Below, piece after piece: positions 59,473-64,000 of a stretch of DNA of 64,000 nucleotides. The notes beneath the pieces were generated by a model. The model did no database searches and was not told the origin of the DNA. It saw nothing but the letters and a program-made list of their open reading frames with translations. Numbering within the stretch: the first letter of the stretch is position 1; each line of letters starts with the position of its first letter. The position numbers and the translations under genes were made by a program. Source of the stretch: Megasphaera sp. AM44-1BH (GTDB lineage: Bacteria > Bacillota > Negativicutes > Veillonellales > Megasphaeraceae); assembly GCF_003467125.1 (NCBI RefSeq), contig NZ_QSFA01000002.1, positions 219,142 to 283,141 of the forward strand, given 5' to 3'.

Positions 59473-60308
59473 CGAGACAACGACGTACCTATCACTGGAA
59501 AGACGGCAAGACGCTGACCGTCGGGGAAAAGACACTGATCATGGGCATACTGAATTATACGCCCGATTCCTTTTCTGACGGCGGGACCTGGAATGATGTG
59601 GACAAGGCTCTGCGCCATATGGAAGATATGGTGGCAGCCGGCGCGGATATCATCGATATCGGGGCTGAATCATCGCGTCCGGGATTTACGCCTATTTCGG
59701 CAGAGGAAGAAATAGGGCGGCTGGAACCCATCCTGCGCCGCCTCGTATCAGAGTGTCCGTTCCCCGTATCGGTCGATACGTACAAGGCAGAAACGGCCCA
59801 TTATGCCATGTCCTGTGGTGCCCATATTATAAATGACATCTGGGGGCTGCAGTATGCCCCGGAACCAGGTGAGATGGCAGCTGTAGCCGCTGAGTTCGAT
59901 GTGCCGGTCATTGTCATGCACAATCAGGATGGGACGGAATACGGCGACATCATGGCCGATATGAAGGCCTTTTTTGCCCGGTCTGTGGCCATTGCCGATG
60001 CTGCCGGCGTCAGCCGCGACAACATCATTACCGATCCAGGCATTGGATTCGGCAAGACTTTTGAACAGAATCTATATGTCATGAAGCATCTCAGCGAACT
60101 GACAGAACTGCCATACCCGCTGCTTCTCGGTACGAGCCGCAAAGGGTTCATTGGCAAAGTGCTGGATCTTCCCGTGGCAGAGCGCATAGAAGGGACCGGT
60201 GCTACCTGTGTAGCCGGTGTGCTCGATGGGGCGGCCATCGTCCGCATCCATGACGTCGGGCCTATAGCCCGTATGTGTAAAATGGCCGATGCTCTTCGGC
60301 CGGAGTAA
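59469..60308 (+). CDS. folP: Dihydropteroate synthase
   Basis: The 279-residue TIM-barrel enzyme joins the pterin pyrophosphate to p-aminobenzoate. Signatures: IMGILNYTPDSFSDGG near residue 24, DIGAESSRPGFTPIS near 60, ITDPGIGFGKT near 190 and LGTSRKGFIG near 218. I start at the ATG that overlaps folE, with GGAGGGG inside the end of folE; a much longer upstream frame is the folE shadow. It is the target of sulfonamides. Confidence 0.96.
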   Translation: MTRQRRTYHWKDGKTLTVGEKTLIMGILNYTPDSFSDGGTWNDVDKALRHMEDMVAAGADIIDIGAESSRPGFTPISAEEEIGRLEPILRRLVSECPFPVSVDTYKAETAHYAMSCGAHIINDIWGLQYAPEPGEMAAVAAEFDVPVIVMHNQDGTEYGDIMADMKAFFARSVAIADAAGVSRDNIITDPGIGFGKTFEQNLYVMKHLSELTELPYPLLLGTSRKGFIGKVLDLPVAERIEGTGATCVAGVLDGAAIVRIHDVGPIARMCKMADALRPE

Positions 60309-60326
60309 GAGGATAAGGAGATTCCT

Positions 60327-60689
60327 ATGGATAAAATTGTATTAAAAGGACTTCATTTTTACGGTTATCACGGCGTATTTCCGGAAGAGACGAGAAAGGG
60401 TCAGCCTTTTTCCGTCGATCTGGTCATGGAGCTGGATACGACCGATGCCGTACGAAGTGACAGCATCAGAGATACGGTGGATTATAGTGCCGTCTATACG
60501 ACAGTACAGGAAATTGTCGAAGGAAAACCGTATAAACTCATTGAAAAAGTGGCTGCTGTCATAGCCGATACGGTCCTTCGTACCTATGAAAGGATACAGG
60601 CGGTGGAAGTGACATTGCACAAACCCCAGGCTCCTATTGATGGTCATTTCGACGATGTGACCTTTGTCATCAGGCGGAGCCGGTCGTGA
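60327..60689 (+). CDS. folB: Dihydroneopterin aldolase
   Basis: The 120-residue protein begins KIVLKGLHFYGYHGVFPEE, the DHNA signature, and has DTVDYSAVYTTVQEIVEG near residue 50 and the conserved Lys of HKPQAPI near 100. It cleaves dihydroneopterin to 6-hydroxymethyl-dihydropterin. Stop overlaps folK (GTGA). Confidence 0.95.
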   Translation: MDKIVLKGLHFYGYHGVFPEETRKGQPFSVDLVMELDTTDAVRSDSIRDTVDYSAVYTTVQEIVEGKPYKLIEKVAAVIADTVLRTYERIQAVEVTLHKPQAPIDGHFDDVTFVIRRSRS

Positions 60690-61165
60690 TCCGGGTCTAT
60701 CTGAGCCTGGGAGCCAATCTGGGCAGGAGGAAAGAGACGCTCCGGCAGGCAGTTCATGCTATTTCCGCTCTTGACGGAGTGCACCTGGCTGCTGTATCAT
60801 CCTTTTATGAAACGCCGCCATGGGGAAAGGAAGACCAGCCGCCGTTCATCAATGCGGCTGCGCTGGTGGAAACGTCGCTCCCTATCGTGGAATTTCTCCG
60901 GGACTGCCAGTCGATAGAAACGACGCTGGGCCGGGTACGTCACGGAAAATGGGGAGCCCGTACCATAGACATCGATCTCGTGTACAGCCCTGATGTGACC
61001 TGCCGGACGGCAGAACTGACTTTGCCCCATCCCTACCTGACACAGCGGGCTTTTGTCCTCGTGCCACTGCAGGAAATCGCACCGCATCTGTCGATTGGCG
61101 GGGAAGATATCCAGCAGTTGCTTTTAAAACTGCCGGAACGTTGGCAGATTATAAAAACAGAATAG
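60686..61165 (+). CDS. folK: 6-hydroxymethyl-7,8-dihydropterin pyrophosphokinase
   Basis: The 159-residue protein starts with a GTG and reads VYLSLGANLGRRKETL, then SFYETPPWG, and the HPPK signature GARTIDIDLVYS near residue 89. It supplies the activated pterin for FolP. It completes a folE-folP-folB-folK operon; no folC or pabAB genes follow. Confidence 0.95.
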   Translation: MIRVYLSLGANLGRRKETLRQAVHAISALDGVHLAAVSSFYETPPWGKEDQPPFINAAALVETSLPIVEFLRDCQSIETTLGRVRHGKWGARTIDIDLVYSPDVTCRTAELTLPHPYLTQRAFVLVPLQEIAPHLSIGGEDIQQLLLKLPERWQIIKTE

Positions 61166-61174
61166 GAGAAGATT

Positions 61175-61846
61175 ATGGAAAAGATACTGATTGCCGATGA
61201 TGAACAATTGATGAGGCAGCTGGTCATTGATTTTTTAAAACCAGAAGGTTATGAAATCGTAGAGGCTGGTGACGGAAAAGAAGCATTGGAAAAGTACCGG
61301 TCAGAACATCCGGATCTGATTCTTCTCGATGTCATGATGCCCGGCTATGACGGATGGACGGTCTGCCGTGAAATACGCCGGGAATCGACGGTACCGATTA
61401 TGATGCTCACCGCCAAAGGAGAAGAGATTGACCAGCTCTTTGCCTATGATCTGGGTGTCGATGAATATATCACCAAGCCGTTCAGCCCGAAAATACTCGT
61501 AGCCAAAATAAAAGCCTTGCTGCGCCGTGTACAGGCTGAAGAAGAACAGCCCCAGGCTGCGGCAGAAGGCGTATCTATCGACCGCGATGCCCGCCAGGTC
61601 GTCATTGACGGCAAAAATGTCGATCTCAGCCCGACGGAATATAAACTGCTCAACTATCTCATGACCAATGCCGGCAAGGCCCTGAGCCGCCGCCAGATTC
61701 TCAATAAAGTATGGAATTACGAATATTACGGCGACCTGCGCACTGTCGATACGCATATTAACAGACTGCGCATCAAACTGGGTGATAAAGGATATGTAAT
61801 TAAAACTGTGCGTGGTTACGGGTACCGTTACGAAGCGTCGAAATGA
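61175..61846 (+). CDS. OmpR-family response regulator
   Basis: The 223-residue protein has a receiver domain with phospho-acceptor Asp52 in LILLDVMMPGYDG, acidic pocket at IADDE, conserved Lys in YITKPFSPK, and a C-terminal winged helix (LSPTEYKLLNYLM to VRGYGYRYEA). It is paired with the kinase gene downstream by an ATGA overlap. It follows folK by 9 bases and could be read from the folate promoter as well. Confidence 0.95.
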   Translation: MEKILIADDEQLMRQLVIDFLKPEGYEIVEAGDGKEALEKYRSEHPDLILLDVMMPGYDGWTVCREIRRESTVPIMMLTAKGEEIDQLFAYDLGVDEYITKPFSPKILVAKIKALLRRVQAEEEQPQAAAEGVSIDRDARQVVIDGKNVDLSPTEYKLLNYLMTNAGKALSRRQILNKVWNYEYYGDLRTVDTHINRLRIKLGDKGYVIKTVRGYGYRYEASK

Positions 61847-63534
61847 TGAAAATATCACTGCGTAAAAAAACGTGCTTTCTCCTTGCTGCCTTTACGATCA
61901 TATCGGCTCTGCTGCTCATGCTGGCTATCGGCATAGGTTTTAAAACCTTTTATCTGGAGTACAGAAAAGATACACTTATCTCTATGTCCAAGGACATTGG
62001 CCGTATGTACCGGGAAGCAGGAACGGATAAGGCAGAACAGTTTGACCGCCTGAGTCAGCAGAACAGTTCTGTCATTTATATCGTGGACAATCAGCATCTC
62101 GTCTATTCGTCCATGCCAAACCGGAAAGCCGTACTGGGAAAGCCGTCGTTTGAGGGACAGCAGGTATTTACTGCCCCAGGACTGCAAAGGCTCAATCCTG
62201 ATGGGGATGAGTCGCCGATGAAAGAACCACGGCATGTTACCATTATGCGCAAGCTGTTCAATGGTGAAACCTTGAGCCGCAATGAAACAAATGAAATCTA
62301 TATCGATGGCCGGGACGACCATATGCGTTTCATTAGTTATGTCTATCCCGTAGATGAAAGCCAGAAGAGTTATGTCATCGTCTCTCAGCCGCTGGAACCG
62401 TTGGAAGCGACGGTCGTCGTCGTGCAGAACTTCGTTGCCATGTGCGGCGTCGTCTGGCTGTTCGTCGCTATCATCGGATCAATTCTGTTTACCAACGCCG
62501 TGACAAGGCCGCTGATACATCTGAAAAAATTATCCGTTGCCATGGCCCACCTCGATTTTTCCCATAAGTGGACTGATACGCGCAATGATGAAATTGGCGA
62601 ACTGGGGCAGAGCCTCAATAACTTGTCAGACCAGCTGGACACGGCCCTTACGGAACTCAAACAGGCGAACAGCGAACTGGAAGTACAGCTGAAAAAAGCC
62701 AATGAAGTGGAAAAGATGCGTAAGGAATTCATTTCTGCCGTGTCTCATGAGCTGAAGACCCCTCTGGCTCTTATCCAGGGCTATGCCGAAGGGCTGGACA
62801 GTCTCGATGTGGATGAAACGACGAGGCAGCATTACTGCAAGGTCATACACAGCGAGACGATGAAAATGGATCATCTCGTAAAAGACCTGCTTAACCTGTC
62901 CCGGCTGGAAACGGGGACATTCCGTATCGATATGACGGAATTTGATTTCCGGGCTCTCGTAGAAGAAGCGCACTGCCGCTTCGAAGGGGTCATGCAGGAA
63001 AAAGACATTCAGTTCTCCTGTTGCCTGCCGGAGGAAATGGTCGTCTACGCCGATCCCGAACGGATTGATACGGTTCTCAGCAACTTCCTTTCCAATGCCA
63101 TCGATTATACGGAAAAGGGCCGGCGCATCGTCCTTTCTGCTGTGCGTTCCGGTGATTATTATACAATCAGCATCTACAATCAGGGAATCCAGATACCGGA
63201 GCAGGATCTCAGCCGCGTCTGGGAACCTTTCTACAAGGTAGATGCTGCCAGGACCCGCAAATCCCAGCGTATTTTTGGCGGTCATGGCCTGGGGCTGGGT
63301 ATTGTGGCAGCCTTATTGAAACTGCACCACGAAACCTATGGCGTATACAATGAACTGCTCCCCGTCAAGAGGACAATAAAAAATATAAGATTTTTTTGGT
63401 CGGCAGATTCGTCTGCCGGCCTTTTTATGCAGCTACATACAAGGTATGTTTCTCCATCGGTGTTAGGATGCCGAGATTACGTTGCACACGTTTGTGGTTG
63501 TAATAATACATATATGCTTCTATCGAACGCATAA
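61843..63534 (+). CDS. Sensor histidine kinase, C-terminus replaced by IS sequence
   Basis: The kinase has two membrane helices (about 10-33 and 193-218) around a periplasmic sensor domain, HAMP (about 219-271), a dimerisation helix with His302 in SAVSHELKTPLAL, and an ATPase domain with N box LSNFLSNAIDYT near 412 and G2 box GGHGLGLGIV near 479. The natural reading ends at residue 502: at 63351 an IS3 inverted repeat begins, and the last 61 codons of the frame are IS-derived. Only the final strand of the ATPase domain, roughly 10-15 residues, seems lost. Function may be weakened. Coupled to the response regulator. Confidence 0.9.
   Translation: MMKISLRKKTCFLLAAFTIISALLLMLAIGIGFKTFYLEYRKDTLISMSKDIGRMYREAGTDKAEQFDRLSQQNSSVIYIVDNQHLVYSSMPNRKAVLGKPSFEGQQVFTAPGLQRLNPDGDESPMKEPRHVTIMRKLFNGETLSRNETNEIYIDGRDDHMRFISYVYPVDESQKSYVIVSQPLEPLEATVVVVQNFVAMCGVVWLFVAIIGSILFTNAVTRPLIHLKKLSVAMAHLDFSHKWTDTRNDEIGELGQSLNNLSDQLDTALTELKQANSELEVQLKKANEVEKMRKEFISAVSHELKTPLALIQGYAEGLDSLDVDETTRQHYCKVIHSETMKMDHLVKDLLNLSRLETGTFRIDMTEFDFRALVEEAHCRFEGVMQEKDIQFSCCLPEEMVVYADPERIDTVLSNFLSNAIDYTEKGRRIVLSAVRSGDYYTISIYNQGIQIPEQDLSRVWEPFYKVDAARTRKSQRIFGGHGLGLGIVAALLKLHHETYGVYNELLPVKRTIKNIRFFWSADSSAGLFMQLHTRYVSPSVLGCRDYVAHVCGCNNTYMLLSNA
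63351..63375 (+). repeat. Terminal inverted repeat of the IS3 element
   Basis: The 25 bases from TGAACTG to GAGGACA have the TGAACTG...GGACA form of IS3-group ends, and mark the point where kinase sequence stops. Confidence 0.8.
63396..63425 (+). terminator. Terminator inside the IS end
   Basis: GGTCGGCAG / CTGCCGGCC with a 6-base loop and TTTTT after it on the plus strand. It would end the response regulator-kinase transcript, and block outside reading into the transposase in reverse. Confidence 0.75.
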
Positions 63535-64000
63535 GTTCCCACTTGCTGGTAAAACGCCTACCATAGTACATCTCCCGCTTAAGGATGCCCCAGAATCCTT
63601 CCATAGGTCCGTTGTCAATGCAATGAGCTACACGGGACATGCTCTGGGTCATTCCCTGTTTTTCCAACTTGTGATGAAACTTCCTGTTCGTATATTGAAC
63701 GCCTCTGTCGCTGTGAAACAGCGGATGGGCATCTGGATTGGCTTTTATCGCCTTGTCAAATGTTTTGAATACCAATGGGTTGTCGTTACGTTCGCTCATA
63801 ACAAAGGATACGATTCGCCTATCATAAAGGTCAAGGATGGCGCTCAAGTACATTTTATGCACAACAAAATCCTCATACCACTTGAATTCTGTCACATCGG
63901 TCAACCATTTCTCATTAGGAGTATCAGCATGAAAGTTACGAGAGAGCAGATTTTCTGCGATGTATTGAGGATTCTTCGCACATCTGGTACAGCCGTGGCT
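63425..64000 (-). CDS. IS3-family transposase, DDE integrase domain (5' end beyond window)
   Basis: The frame is open from the window edge to a stop at 63425, 192 codons. It begins within the linker before the catalytic core (ENLLSRNFHADTPNEKW), then shows the three DDE acids: Asp in WLTDVTEFKW, Asp in FHSDRGVQYTNRKFH and Glu in NGPMEGFWGILKREMYYGRR. The C-terminus TPMEKHTLYVAA is usual for OrfB of IS3 elements. Visible part appears intact. Confidence 0.93.
   Translation of the reverse strand, partial: SHGCTRCAKNPQYIAENLLSRNFHADTPNEKWLTDVTEFKWYEDFVVHKMYLSAILDLYDRRIVSFVMSERNDNPLVFKTFDKAIKANPDAHPLFHSDRGVQYTNRKFHHKLEKQGMTQSMSRVAHCIDNGPMEGFWGILKREMYYGRRFTSKWELMRSIEAYMYYYNHKRVQRNLGILTPMEKHTLYVAA

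Larger units (their letters stand above)
63351..64000 (-). mobile_element. IS3-family insertion sequence (right end; rest beyond window)
   Basis: The element starts at the inverted repeat TGAACTGCTCCCCGTCAAGA (63351) which closely matches IS3-family ends, and carries the end of a minus-strand IS3 transposase. It disrupts the histidine kinase gene. Only the transposase-3' end is in the window, so the target duplication cannot be confirmed. Confidence 0.88.

Overview
The window looks like a chromosome segment of a strictly anaerobic, amino-acid- or lactate-fermenting Negativicute, most likely Megasphaera or a close relative in the Veillonellales. This is inferred from gene content: an etfBA pair, a biotin-dependent sodium-pump type acyl-CoA decarboxylase locus, a 4-hydroxybutyryl-CoA dehydratase homologue with its CoA-transferase, and an mfd / flippase / yabN / HU block of Firmicute type. 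No database search was possible. Coding density is high, most genes lie on the + strand, strong AGGAGG-type ribosome sites are common, and many operons end in clear intrinsic terminators. I see no rRNA, CRISPR array or prophage.

Layout. 1-2.4 kb: a LysR regulator cut by the window edge, divergent from an iron alcohol dehydrogenase. 2.5-12.6 kb: housekeeping genes (glnS, DUF4321-maf-radC, etfBA, an RlmI-like methyltransferase, thrC, an EamA transporter and a VTT membrane protein), then prfC on the minus strand. 14.5-19.5 kb: a sigma-54 activator followed by a CoA-transferase and an AbfD-like dehydratase, with tandem palindromes and a candidate -24/-12 site between regulator and operon. 19.6-26.4 kb: mfd, a MurJ/SpoVB-type flippase, yabN and an HU gene. 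26.5-34.9 kb: envelope and small housekeeping genes ending in rdgB and a phosphodiesterase. 34.9-35.2 kb: tRNA-Pro, tRNA-Gly and tRNA-Arg. 35.6-42.6 kb: an AGCS amino-acid:Na+ symporter, a decayed acyl-CoA synthetase, pyrKD, gluconokinase and gnd. 42.7-48.5 kb: a five-gene accessory cluster (WYL regulator, Ycf46-like AAA ATPase, and three proteins of unknown function). 48.8-51.7 kb: mmdA-mmdD-mmdC and an Rrf2 regulator. 51.8-61.2 kb: a thioesterase, secreted proteins, acetolactate synthase, lepB, queF, an acyltransferase and a folE-folP-folB-folK operon. 61.2-64 kb: a two-component system whose kinase 3' end is interrupted by an IS3-family element that runs off the window.

How the genes work together. 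EtfBA carries electrons for acyl-CoA dehydrogenases in butyrate or caproate type fermentation. The CoA-transferase and AbfD-like enzyme would activate and dehydrate a hydroxyacid under sigma-54 control. The MmdA/D/C proteins are three of the subunits of a Na+-translocating decarboxylase whose membrane beta subunit is not here. A Na+-coupled AGCS transporter could use that gradient. Gluconokinase plus Gnd form a short gluconate route into the pentose phosphate pathway.

The two best candidates for undescribed biology are (1) the sigma-54 operon, whose dehydratase keeps all four iron-sulfur ligands but lacks three catalytic residues of the characterised enzyme, and (2) the WYL / AAA / nuclease-like glycine-zipper / 22-residue-repeat cluster.
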